DNA of 64,000 nucleotides, from positions 8,317,750-8,381,749 of the forward strand of contig NZ_CM007717.1 in NCBI RefSeq assembly GCF_002019855.1, in the 5' to 3' direction. The notes beneath the pieces are model-generated. The model was not told where the DNA came from. It made no database searches and saw only the letters and a list, made by a program, of their open reading frames with translations. Source of the DNA: Streptomyces antibioticus. Lineage in GTDB: Bacteria > Actinomycetota > Actinomycetes > Streptomycetales > Streptomycetaceae. The translations under genes and the position numbers were made by a program. Positions 1 to 8,072 of the stretch are shown here, one piece after another; the first letter of the stretch is position 1, and the number at the start of each line of letters is the position of its first letter.

Positions 1-1
1 G

Positions 2-310
2 GGGCACGACGTGACCACGGCGACCGGTGGCACCCACAGATGCGACGGGACCAACGGCGGCGCCCAGCCCACCGCCGTGCCCACCCCGACGGCGGCCCTC
101 GACGACGCCGCCCGCAAGCGGCACTTCACCTGGGACGGCACCTGGTACGCCTCGTTCGACGACTACTCGGTCGACACGATCAAGAACGTCGGCGGTGGCG
201 GGGTCGCGTACTGGAACATCTCCGTCAACGGCACGTCCACCCCGGTCGGCGGCTGCCAGTTCAAACTGAAGGCGGGCGACAAGGTGGCGTTCACCTGGAC
301 GGCGTTCTGA
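2..310 (+). CDS. DUF4430-domain protein, C-terminal fragment (5' end outside window)
   Basis: The frame is open from the first bases of the window, so only the last ~100 residues are present. The end of the protein fits a DUF4430 domain, the beta domain found at the C-terminus of transcobalamin and intrinsic factor: a YWNISVNG turn, a GGCQFKL strand and a closing GDKVAFTW strand. A Pro/Thr/Ala-rich linker precedes it. The gene converges on the cobalamin-binding protein that ends at 321. Its neighbours include another protein with a DUF4430-like end and a cobalamin riboswitch. A role in extracellular cobalamin binding is therefore inferred. The missing N-terminus may carry an alpha/alpha-repeat domain, but this cannot be seen. 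The GTG at 11 is an internal codon rather than the start. Confidence 0.7.
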   Translation, partial: GHDVTTATGGTHRCDGTNGGAQPTAVPTPTAALDDAARKRHFTWDGTWYASFDDYSVDTIKNVGGGGVAYWNISVNGTSTPVGGCQFKLKAGDKVAFTWTAF

Positions 311-320
311 CCGGTCCGTC

Positions 321-1232
321 TCACAGACGGCGTGCCTCGGCCGGGGTGACCGGTGCTCCGGTCCGCACGCCGTGCAGGACGTGCGCCAGCGCCTCCGCCC
401 CGCGCACCATGCGGGGTCCTGGACGGTTGAAGTAGGACGGGCCGTCCAGGACCCACACGCGATCGCCGCGCACGGCCGGCAGGTCCTCCCACCCGGGCAG
501 GCCGGTGAGCAACTCCCGCTCACGCAGGGTCCGTTCGGGTGGGAATCCGCAGGGCAGGACGAGCAGCACGTCCGGGCGGGCGGCGCGTACCGCCTCCCAC
601 GTCATGGGCTTCGTGTGTTCGCCGGGCGCGGCCAGGAGCGGTGTGCCGCCGGCCGCCGTGATCTGCTCGGGCACCCAGTGTCCGGCGGGCCACAGCGGGT
701 CGAGCCATTCGATCGCCACCACCCGGGGGCGGGTACGGTCCGCAACCGACGCGCGGACTCGCGCGAGACGCTCGGCCAGCCCGGCCCGGCGCCGCTCGGC
801 GCGTTCCCGCACGCCGAGCAGCGTCCCGACCGTGACCAGACAGTCCAGTACGTCGTCCAGCCTGCGCGGCTCCAGGCTCAGCACACGGGTGTCGGCGTCG
901 AGAAGGCGGACCGTCCGGCTGACCTTCTCGTAGGAGACGGCGCACACGTCGCACAGGTCCTGGGTGAGGACGACATCGGGACGCAGGGAGGCCAGTGCCT
1001 CGGTGTCCAGGGTGTAGAGCGAGGATCCGGAGTGCGCCGATCCGCCGACCGCGTCGGAGATCTCCCGGCTGGTGAGCCGGTCCTGGTCGAGGTCGGCGCC
1101 GGTGACGACGGGGACGGACGCGACCTCCCGCGGCGGCCAGTCGCATTCGTGGGTGCGGCCGACGAGCCGGGCGGACAGGCCGAGTTCGGCGACGATGTCG
1201 GTCGCGGCAGGCAGCAGGGAGACGATGCGCAT
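321..1232 (-). CDS. Cobalamin-binding protein, BtuF-like (periplasmic-binding-protein fold, no signal peptide)
   Basis: The 303-residue product opens with MRIVSLLPAATDIVAELG, the N-terminal signature of the BtuF/FecB-like substrate-binding fold (helical backbone type). It also has the TQDLCDVCAVS motif seen in the stand-alone cobalamin-binding branch of this family. No signal peptide, lipobox or membrane segment is visible, so the protein is probably cytoplasmic. It may act as a handling or storage protein rather than as an ABC receptor. It sits between two genes with DUF4430-like ends and close to a cobalamin riboswitch, which supports corrinoid as the ligand. Binding of another metal chelate cannot be excluded from sequence alone. 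Confidence 0.8.
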   Translation of the reverse strand: MRIVSLLPAATDIVAELGLSARLVGRTHECDWPPREVASVPVVTGADLDQDRLTSREISDAVGGSAHSGSSLYTLDTEALASLRPDVVLTQDLCDVCAVSYEKVSRTVRLLDADTRVLSLEPRRLDDVLDCLVTVGTLLGVRERAERRRAGLAERLARVRASVADRTRPRVVAIEWLDPLWPAGHWVPEQITAAGGTPLLAAPGEHTKPMTWEAVRAARPDVLLVLPCGFPPERTLRERELLTGLPGWEDLPAVRGDRVWVLDGPSYFNRPGPRMVRGAEALAHVLHGVRTGAPVTPAEARRL

Positions 1233-1261
1233 GCCGCGACCCTACGACCGTTCCGGCGCCG

Positions 1262-2674
1262 TCAGACGCCCCAGCGCACGGCGATCGTGTCGCCGACGCC
1301 CACCGTGGTGCCCCGGGTGGCGGTGGCGAAGGCCGAGCCGTCGATGCCGACCTTCCAGGTGCTGGAGCCGCTGTTGGCCTTGCCGTTGAGCGCGGTGATC
1401 GTGCCGGTGCCGGAGGACGGAGTCACCGAGGTCACGCAGCCGGACGGGGTGGCCGCGCCGACGGCGGCGTCGAGGACGGCACCCAGTGTCGTGGTCGATC
1501 CGGTCGGGGTGAACGCGACGGAGCACACCTTCAGCCCGCCCGCCCCGTCGTCCACGGTGAGCGCCACCTTCGTCGCCGTACCGGAGGTGAACGACGTCTG
1601 GCCGACCCACTGGGGAGCCCCGGAGGTCACCGGGACGGGCGGGGCGGAGGTGAACCCGCCGCCGGCCACGGCCCGCAGGCCGTCGATGGAGGCGTACGCC
1701 GACGGACCGGTGTCGCTGGGCAGGTACTTGAAGCCGCCGCCCGGGTTGAACTGCTGGGCGATCAGGAAGTCCACCGGTGTCTTGCCCATGGAGGTGAGGA
1801 AGTCACCGGTCTGCGGGTTGATGCCGCAGGCGTTCAGCCCGGAGACGGCCCAGCCGTTGGAGTCGGTGTTGACACCGAACATGGCGTTGAAGGCACCGCT
1901 GTTGGCGATCAGCTTGCTCTTGAGGAACGCCTTGGCCTGCACGACGTCCGTGTCGGTGTTCGGCACGCCGGAGACGCACAGGGCGGCCATCGCGGCCCCG
2001 GTCATGTCGATGTCGCTCGCCGCGGCGAGCTGCGTGGGGTTGCCCTCGGCCTTGCCGTAGTTCCAGCCGCCGTCGTTGTGCTGGTTGGCCCGGATCCGGG
2101 TGACGATCGCGTTGCGCAGGGCCTGCGGGACACGGACCTGGCCGGACTGGGTCCTGGCGCCGTTCAGGGCGAGGGCGGCGAAGACCGTGCCGTTGAAGTT
2201 GGCCGACGGGCCGAAGTAGCCCGGCTCGGCGGTCTGCCAGTAACCGTAGGTGTCGGCGATCAGGTTGCGGGAGGCGGAGACGCGGGCCGGGTCGATGCCG
2301 GCGGCGAAGGCGTTGAGCGTGGCGCGTTCGTAGTCGGTCACCACGGGGGAGGCGGACGGCCATCCGCCGGTGGACAGCAGAGTGCGATACACGGTTCTGG
2401 CGTTCTTGGAGGCGTCACCGCCCGGTGTGACGTCGACGGCCGCGGTACCGGCGGCGGCGAACGCGCTGAACGCCCACTCGTTGGACAGCCCCGCCCCGGC
2501 GTACGAACCGTCGGCCGCCTGAAGGGACTTGAGGTAGGCGACACCGTTGGTCTTCGAGGTGGCGATCTGCGCCGGGGTGGCGGTCGCCGCCGCCGGCAGG
2601 GTGGTCAGGGCGTAGGCACCGAGTGCCGCCGCGGCGGTGAGGACGGAACGACGAAGGACAAGAGGACGGGGCAT
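1262..2674 (-). CDS. Secreted alpha/alpha-repeat (prenyltransferase/squalene-oxidase-like) protein with DUF4430-like C-terminus; intrinsic-factor-like
   Basis: The product has 470 residues. The ATG at 2674 is chosen because AGGAGC lies 7-12 bases upstream and a signal peptide follows directly (MPRPLVLRRSVLT, a hydrophobic stretch, then an ALTTLPAAATA-type cleavage region). Residues ~35-345 form alpha/alpha-barrel repeats with motifs such as LKSLQAADGSYAG and NDGGWNYG. Residues ~355-470 resemble DUF4430: a LGAVLDAAVG segment, GTGTITALNG, STWKVGIDGS and a final GDTIAVRW strand. The two-domain order is that of eukaryotic transcobalamin and intrinsic factor. I see no DXDD terpene-cyclase motif, so it is probably not an enzyme. 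It is divergent from the riboswitch-led operon. Extracellular cobalamin capture is inferred. Confidence 0.75.
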   Translation of the reverse strand: MPRPLVLRRSVLTAAAALGAYALTTLPAAATATPAQIATSKTNGVAYLKSLQAADGSYAGAGLSNEWAFSAFAAAGTAAVDVTPGGDASKNARTVYRTLLSTGGWPSASPVVTDYERATLNAFAAGIDPARVSASRNLIADTYGYWQTAEPGYFGPSANFNGTVFAALALNGARTQSGQVRVPQALRNAIVTRIRANQHNDGGWNYGKAEGNPTQLAAASDIDMTGAAMAALCVSGVPNTDTDVVQAKAFLKSKLIANSGAFNAMFGVNTDSNGWAVSGLNACGINPQTGDFLTSMGKTPVDFLIAQQFNPGGGFKYLPSDTGPSAYASIDGLRAVAGGGFTSAPPVPVTSGAPQWVGQTSFTSGTATKVALTVDDGAGGLKVCSVAFTPTGSTTTLGAVLDAAVGAATPSGCVTSVTPSSGTGTITALNGKANSGSSTWKVGIDGSAFATATRGTTVGVGDTIAVRWGV

Positions 2675-2964
2675 CGGCCTGCTCCTGAGGTGAGGGACGC
2701 CGACCGTGCCCGGTCCCGGTGCCGCACACGCGGTGCCGTGGGAGCGGCGGGCCGGACGCCGTCCGCAACGCGTGGACGGGGTGCCAGAAATGCTTCGCCG
2801 CCTGGGCATTCGGGCTCGGGACGGCTCCCGGCCGTCCCACACCGCTGCGCGTCAGCCCCGGACTCCCACCGGGTTCCCCCACTCGGCAGTGCGGGACGGT
2901 ACCCGACCCGCCCGCGGCTCGCCAGAGGGACCGGGAACACCTCGGGTGCCCTCGGTGGACCGTC

Positions 2965-2993
2965 TTGACGCTCCCTGTGAACCATGCTCAAAT
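2965..2993 (+). promoter_or_regulatory. Candidate promoter of the first cobalamin-riboswitch transcript
   Basis: TTGACG at 2965-2970 and TCAAAT at 2988-2993 are separated by 17 bases and lie just before the aptamer. The -10 is only a moderate match, so this is a candidate based on spacing and position. Confidence 0.4.
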
Positions 2994-2997
2994 CCGC

Positions 2998-3106
2998 CTG
3001 TCACGCACGCAGTTCCAGGGGAAGCCGGTCGAAGTCCGGCGCTGACCCGCAACCGTAGGCCCGGCCCACACGCCGGGCGAGCCGGAATGCCTGGCGCGTG
3101 ATCCGA
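2998..3106 (+). promoter_or_regulatory. Cobalamin riboswitch (compact, GACCCGCAACCGTAG type)
   Basis: The conserved core is visible: AGGGGAAGCCGGT, then AAGTCCGG, GCTGACCCGCAACCGTAG, and the closing GAGCCGGAATGCCTGG. This is the compact form of cobalamin aptamer, often found ahead of cobalt and cobalamin transport genes. It lacks the GCCACTG box that the second riboswitch in this window carries. It sits ~130 bases upstream of the anchored alpha/alpha-repeat protein and the ECF transporter genes. A hairpin at 3114-3135 (7-bp arms ACGCCGT/ACGGCGT) directly follows and may belong to the expression platform. Known family behaviour predicts repression when cobalamin is plentiful. Confidence 0.9.
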
Positions 3107-3235
3107 GCTACGAACGCCGTCGCGGACTACGGCGTGGTGCGACCCTCTCGCGGGCGGGGAACCTCAACTCCCCAGGCCACGAAGGTTCCCGGCCACGTAC
3201 GCGTCCCGCGCCGGACAGGGCACGAGGGGGCCGCT

Positions 3236-6007
3236 GTGGGGACCGGAGAGCGCGGAATCAGACGCACGGGCACAAGACCCGTGCCCTGGACGGCACTTGT
3301 GACCGCCCTGGCGGCATGGGCGGCCGCCTGCATGACGTTTCTCACCCTGGCCCCGACGGCGGCGGCCGATCCGATCGGCGACTGCACCGCCACCGAGGGC
3401 GCGATCGTCGCCGTGGACTTCGGCCCGTTCGGCGGCACGGTGGAACGCGGCTGCGACACCACCCCGACCACCGGCTACGACCTGCTCCACGACGGCGGCT
3501 TCACCACCGCCGGAACCCAGCACGACGGGCCCGGCTTCATCTGCCGCATCGGCCGCGGCTCCGGCACGCAGTACCCCACTCCGGACGAGGAGTCCTGCGT
3601 CCTGACACCGCCCGCCACCGCCTACTGGTCCTACTGGGTCGCCTCGCCCGGTCAGGCCGACTGGAGCTACAGCCAGTACGGCGCCATGGACCGCAAGGTC
3701 AAGGACGGCGACGTCGACGCCTGGGTGTACGGCGGCACGGACGTGGGCGGCAGCACCGGCCGGCCCACGTTCACCCCCGACGACGTCCGCGCCGCCGGCA
3801 CCGGCACCCCGGGCCCGAGCGGCAGCCCCTCCACCACCCCCACCGGCGCCCCCGGAGAGGTCGACCTGACCGCCGCCGCGACCTGGCTCAAGGGCCGTCT
3901 CACCGACGGCGAACGCGTCGTCGACGACGGCGCCGAGGCACCGAACTACCTGCTCACCACCGAGGTCGCCTACGCGCTCGCCGCCACCGAGGGCAAGAGC
4001 CAAGCCCTCGGCAGGATCAGCGCGTTCCTCGCCGCCCACACCGACGACTACGCCTACCCCGGCGGCGCCGGCCGGGCCCCCGACGCGATCGCCGCCTCCC
4101 GCCTCGCCCTGCTCGCCGAGATCACCGAGGCCGATCCGCACGCCTTCGGAGGCCGCGACCTGGTGGGCGACCTGGCCGACAGCGTGTGCCCGGCGGGCCC
4201 GGAATCAGGCGAACCGACCCCCGGCTGCACCGCCAAGGGCGACTTCCCGGGCGCCGGCTACGCCGACGGGCAGGCGCTGTCCGTCCTCGCCCTGCTGCGC
4301 GCCGGAGTCACCCCGCCCGCCGCCGCCGTCGACCGCCTCACCCAACTCCAGTGCACCGACGGCGGGATCACCAGCATCCTCATCCGCCCCGGCGAGTACT
4401 GCGACGGCGACCCCGCCACCACCGGACTCGTCGCGCTCGTGCTGCGCCAAGCGGGCGGCCACGACGACGCCGTCACCAAGGCCCGGACCTACCTGACGAA
4501 GAACCAGCGCGAGGACGGCGCCTTCACCGGATACACCGGCTCCACCGTCGGCAGCGTCTACGCGACCGCCTACGCCGCCCAGGGCCTGCGCGCGCTCGGT
4601 GACACCGCCCGCGCGGACGCGGCCGTCGGCTGGCTGGCGCGGCAGCAACTCGACGGCGGCGGCTTCGGGTTCGAGGAGGAGGCCACCGACCCGGCCCTCT
4701 ACCCGACCCCGCCCGCCGTCCTCGCCGGCGCCGGCACCAGCCTCGTCGCCCTGACCGCCAAGGGCGCGGAGCCGACCGCCTCGCCCTCCTCCGGGCCCGC
4801 GACCCCCTCCGGCTCCCCGACGACCCCGGGCACGCCCGCACCGTACGACGGCCCCGACCTGAAGAAGGGCGTCGCCTACCTCACCAGCGCCGCCAACCTC
4901 AAGCAGGGCCGGTACTACACCGCCGGACCGGGCACGGCCCGCGCCGACTTCGGCCTCACCGTCGACGGCGCCTTCGCGCTCGCCGCCACCGGCCTGAACA
5001 ACGCCAAACTGCGCGGCATCGTCGACTTCCTCGACCACGAGGGCAAGGACGGCGAGGGCCGCACCGTCGGCGACTGGACCGGCATCGGCACGCCCTACGC
5101 CGCCGGCGGCTCCCTCGGCAAGACGGCCCTGCTCGCCGAGGCCGTAGGCCGTGATCCGCGCGACTTCGCCGGGCACGACCTCATCGCCGCCCTCGACAAG
5201 GCCGTCTGCGGGAAGCCCAGCACCGCCCCCGACCGCTCCTGCGCCGCCAAGGGCGCCTACACCTACGCCCCGTCGGTGTTCGCCCAGTCCCTGGCGGTGA
5301 TCGCGCAGGTGCGCGCCGGTGAGAAGGCGCAGGAGCCGATCGCGTATCTGGAGAGCCTCCAGCAGGACAGCGGCGCCTGGCCCAGCCTGATCCCCGCCAC
5401 CAACGACTCCGACGTCGACTCCACCGCCATCGCGGCCATGGCCCTCGACCTGGTCGGCGGCGACGAGGCGGAGCGGGCCGTCGGCAAGGCGCTCGCGTGG
5501 ATCGCGTCCCGGCAACTGCCCGACGGCGGCTTCCCGGGAGCCGCGGGCAACTCCGTCAACTCGGCCGCGCTCGCGGTGCAGGGCCTGTCCCTGGACGCGG
5601 AGAAGTACGCCGACGAGATCGCCGACGCCCGCACGTTCCTCGCCTCGCAGCAGAACGGCGACGGCGGTTTCCGGGTCGCGAAGGAAGGCCAGGACGGCTC
5701 CGACCTGCGCGCCTCCACCCAGGCGGTCGGCGGCGCGACCGGCATCAGCTTCGGCACGCTCGAACGCAGCCTGGCCGGCACCTCACCGCAGCCCACGCCG
5801 AGCCCGAGCGGTACGGTCCCGCAGATCGTCACGCCCGGCGGCGACACCGAGGGGTCCTCCGTGGCTGGCGGCGGAGGCGGCGGGGCCCTGGCCTCCACCG
5901 GCGTCCGGGCCGGCCTCCTGGCCGCGATCGCCCTTCTGCTGGTGGGCGCGGGCTGGCGCACGGCGGTCGTCGCCCGCCGGCGCGCGGAGAGCGGAGCCGG
6001 ACGATGA
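3236..6007 (+). CDS. Cell-wall-anchored (LAXTG) surface protein with two alpha/alpha-repeat domains; putative cobalamin-capture protein
   Basis: The GTG at 3236 is preferred, with GAGGGGG 5-6 bases upstream. Earlier in-frame starts fall inside the riboswitch. The product is ~923 residues. It has a signal peptide ending near LAPTAAA, then a ~140-residue module (DPIGDCTATEG, DGPGFICRIG, YPTP, TPPATAYWSYW, WSYSQYGA) that recurs in the next gene. Two ~300-residue alpha/alpha-repeat domains follow (motifs NQREDGAFTGY, QQLDGGGFGF, LQQDSGAWPS, RQLPDGGFPG), separated by Pro/Thr/Ser linkers. The C-terminus has LASTG, a hydrophobic helix and an arginine-rich tail, which is the class E sortase signal of streptomycetes. 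Riboswitch control and the downstream ECF genes point to cobalamin binding at the cell wall. No terpenoid-cyclase motif was seen. Confidence 0.8.
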   Translation: MGTGERGIRRTGTRPVPWTALVTALAAWAAACMTFLTLAPTAAADPIGDCTATEGAIVAVDFGPFGGTVERGCDTTPTTGYDLLHDGGFTTAGTQHDGPGFICRIGRGSGTQYPTPDEESCVLTPPATAYWSYWVASPGQADWSYSQYGAMDRKVKDGDVDAWVYGGTDVGGSTGRPTFTPDDVRAAGTGTPGPSGSPSTTPTGAPGEVDLTAAATWLKGRLTDGERVVDDGAEAPNYLLTTEVAYALAATEGKSQALGRISAFLAAHTDDYAYPGGAGRAPDAIAASRLALLAEITEADPHAFGGRDLVGDLADSVCPAGPESGEPTPGCTAKGDFPGAGYADGQALSVLALLRAGVTPPAAAVDRLTQLQCTDGGITSILIRPGEYCDGDPATTGLVALVLRQAGGHDDAVTKARTYLTKNQREDGAFTGYTGSTVGSVYATAYAAQGLRALGDTARADAAVGWLARQQLDGGGFGFEEEATDPALYPTPPAVLAGAGTSLVALTAKGAEPTASPSSGPATPSGSPTTPGTPAPYDGPDLKKGVAYLTSAANLKQGRYYTAGPGTARADFGLTVDGAFALAATGLNNAKLRGIVDFLDHEGKDGEGRTVGDWTGIGTPYAAGGSLGKTALLAEAVGRDPRDFAGHDLIAALDKAVCGKPSTAPDRSCAAKGAYTYAPSVFAQSLAVIAQVRAGEKAQEPIAYLESLQQDSGAWPSLIPATNDSDVDSTAIAAMALDLVGGDEAERAVGKALAWIASRQLPDGGFPGAAGNSVNSAALAVQGLSLDAEKYADEIADARTFLASQQNGDGGFRVAKEGQDGSDLRASTQAVGGATGISFGTLERSLAGTSPQPTPSPSGTVPQIVTPGGDTEGSSVAGGGGGGALASTGVRAGLLAAIALLLVGAGWRTAVVARRRAESGAGR

Positions 6008-6909
6008 CCGTACGACTCCCGCGGGCCGCGGCGGCGCTCGGGCTGACGGCCGCCGCCCTCGGCGCGACGGCCGGCCCCGCCGAGGCCGACCCGCAGCCCA
6101 TGGGCCGGTGCACCACCACCTCCGGGGTCGTGCTCGCCGTCGACTTCAGCCACTGGGGCGGCCCGGTCTACCGCTCCTGCGGCACCACCCCCACCACCGG
6201 CTACGAGCTGCTCAACCAGGGCGGCTGGCGCACCACCGGCACCGGACACGACGGCCCCGCCTTCATCTGCCGCATCGGCTACAGCGGGCACCGGGGCGGC
6301 AAGCAGTACCCGACCCCCGCCCAGGACGACTGCGTCCTCACCCCGCCCGCCTCCGCCTACTGGTCGTACTGGCACGCCGACCCGGGCGCCCGGGACTGGA
6401 GCTACAGCCAGCTCGGCGCCATGCTCTACCGGCCCAAGCCCGGCAGCGTCGACCTGTGGATCTTCGGCGGCACCGACATCGAGGGCACCCGGGGCCGCCC
6501 CACGGTCACCCCCGACCAACTGCGCGCCCACAACACCCGCCCGCAGGGCGACACCGCCAAGCCCGCCTCCACCGCCAAAGCGCCCCCGCCGCCGCCCGGC
6601 GTCGACACCGGCCCCGCCCCGCAGCCGCGGACCAGCACGCCGACGACCGCCGCACCGGAGAAGAAGCCGAAGAAGACCGGGCCCAGCGCCACCCCTTCAC
6701 CGACACCGAGCCCGTCCGCCGCCCCGTCGACGTCCTCACCCGCGGTGGCCGCGCCTCGTCCCGGCCCCGGCGTCGTGGACGCCGCGCCCGCCGCCGACGC
6801 GCGGCACGACGCCGGGTCGATCACCCCGGTCGTCACCGGCGCCGCCCTCGTCGCGCTGATCGGCGCCGCCGCGGCCTACGCGGCCCGCCGGCGTCGCCGT
6901 ACCGAGTGA
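6004..6909 (+). CDS. Secreted, membrane-anchored protein sharing the N-terminal module of the preceding surface protein
   Basis: The ATG at 6004 overlaps the upstream stop (ATGA). The product has 301 residues. It has a signal peptide (cleavage near GPAEA|DPQP), then a ~140-residue module homologous to that of the preceding protein (CGTTPTTGYELL, DGPAFICRIG, YPTP, CVLTPPASAYWSYW, WSYSQLGA). A long Pro/Thr/Ala/Lys linker (residues ~180-260) follows, then a C-terminal helix with an RRRRR tail. No LPXTG/LAXTG motif is visible, so it is probably held by the membrane helix. Four or more conserved cysteines suggest disulfides. Its position between the capture protein and the ECF T gene suggests that it hands ligand from the wall to the transporter. 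This is inference; I cannot name the domain family. Confidence 0.7.
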   Translation: MTVRLPRAAAALGLTAAALGATAGPAEADPQPMGRCTTTSGVVLAVDFSHWGGPVYRSCGTTPTTGYELLNQGGWRTTGTGHDGPAFICRIGYSGHRGGKQYPTPAQDDCVLTPPASAYWSYWHADPGARDWSYSQLGAMLYRPKPGSVDLWIFGGTDIEGTRGRPTVTPDQLRAHNTRPQGDTAKPASTAKAPPPPPGVDTGPAPQPRTSTPTTAAPEKKPKKTGPSATPSPTPSPSAAPSTSSPAVAAPRPGPGVVDAAPAADARHDAGSITPVVTGAALVALIGAAAAYAARRRRRTE

Positions 6910-6941
6910 CCGCGGTGGCCCGTACGACCGTGGAGGCGCCG

Positions 6942-8072
6942 ATGTCCGGCCCCCGCCCGGCGCCGGACGCGGGCGGGCGACGGCTGCCGCGCCTCCTGCA
7001 TCCGATGGCCTGGTGGGTGTGGGCGCTGGCCCTCGCCACCGCCGTCAGCCGCACGAACAACCCGCTGCTGCTGTTCCTCGTCCTCGCGGTCCTCGGCTAC
7101 GTCGTCACCGCCCGCCGTACCGAGGCACCCTGGGCGCGCGGCTTCAAGTACTACCTGTACCTGGCCCTGACCGTCGTGGCGATCAGGGTGGTGTTCCGTG
7201 CCGTGTTCGCCACCGGCATCACACCCCGCGACCACTTCCTGTTCTCCCTCCCGCACCTCCCCACCCCCGACTGGTACGCGGGCATCCGGATCGGCGGGCC
7301 GGTCTCGCTGGAAGCGCTGCTGTCGGCGGCGACCGACGGACTGCGGCTGGCCTGCATGCTGTGCTGCATCGGCGCCGCCAACACCCTCGCCAACCCCAAA
7401 CGGGCCCTGCGCGTCCTGCCCGGCGCCCTGTACGAACTCGGCGTCGCCGTCACCGTCGCCCTCAGTGTGGCCCCACAGCTTGTGCAGAGCGTGCAACGCG
7501 TGCTGCGCGCCCGGAAGTTGAGGGCAGGCAGGACCCGGGGCGCGCGGGCCCTGCGCGGCATCGCCGTCCCCGTCCTGGAGGACGCCCTGGAACGCTCGCT
7601 GCGCCTCGCCGCCGCCATGGACTCCCGCGGCTACGGCCGCGCGGGCCGCGCCACCCCCCGCTCCCGCCGGATCACCGGCGCGCTCATGCTGCTCGGCATG
7701 TGCGGCCTGTGCGCCGGCGCCTACGGGCTGCTGGACGCCACCGCGCCCGCCTTCCTCGGCCTGCCCGCCCTGGGCCTCGGCGCGCTGCTGTGCGTGGCGG
7801 GCCTGCGTCTCGGTGGCCGACGCGTCACCCGCACCGCCTACCGTCCCGACCCCTGGCGCCTGCCCGAGTGGGCCGTGGCGGGCAGCGGCGTCCTGGCCGC
7901 CGTCCTGCTCCTCACCCACCTCGGCTACGACCCCGCCCAGCTCAACCCCACCTTCTACCCGCTCACCTGGCCCCGACTGCCCCTCGTGCCGACCGCCGCG
8001 ATCCTGCTCGCCGGCACCGCCGGATTCCTCGCGCCCCCGCCCAGCCCCACCCGGAGAGCCGACGCCCCGTGA
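6942..8072 (+). CDS. ecfT: ECF transporter transmembrane component T
   Basis: The ATG at 6942 is supported by GGAG 6-7 bases upstream. A GTG at 6906 that overlaps the previous stop is the alternative. The product is 376 residues with about seven hydrophobic helices. It has the cytoplasmic coupling region typical of EcfT: an ARKLRAGRTRG stretch, then the AAAMDSRGYGR motif (the family's A-R-G-like coupling helix). T proteins join the two ATPases to the substrate-specific S protein in the membrane. It is translationally coupled to the ATPase gene (GTGA overlap at 8069-8072). Riboswitch control of the operon implies that the cargo is cobalamin or a precursor. Confidence 0.85.
   Translation: MSGPRPAPDAGGRRLPRLLHPMAWWVWALALATAVSRTNNPLLLFLVLAVLGYVVTARRTEAPWARGFKYYLYLALTVVAIRVVFRAVFATGITPRDHFLFSLPHLPTPDWYAGIRIGGPVSLEALLSAATDGLRLACMLCCIGAANTLANPKRALRVLPGALYELGVAVTVALSVAPQLVQSVQRVLRARKLRAGRTRGARALRGIAVPVLEDALERSLRLAAAMDSRGYGRAGRATPRSRRITGALMLLGMCGLCAGAYGLLDATAPAFLGLPALGLGALLCVAGLRLGGRRVTRTAYRPDPWRLPEWAVAGSGVLAAVLLLTHLGYDPAQLNPTFYPLTWPRLPLVPTAAILLAGTAGFLAPPPSPTRRADAP

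Noticed and set aside
4205..5515. 436-residue antisense frame in the wall-anchored protein gene
   Set aside because: Gly/Ala/Val-only shadow without start signals.
1262..6007. Terpene cyclase or squalene-hopene cyclase function
   Set aside because: The alpha/alpha repeats lack the DXDD motif and the proteins are secreted, next to cobalamin riboswitches and DUF4430-like domains. A binding role fits better.
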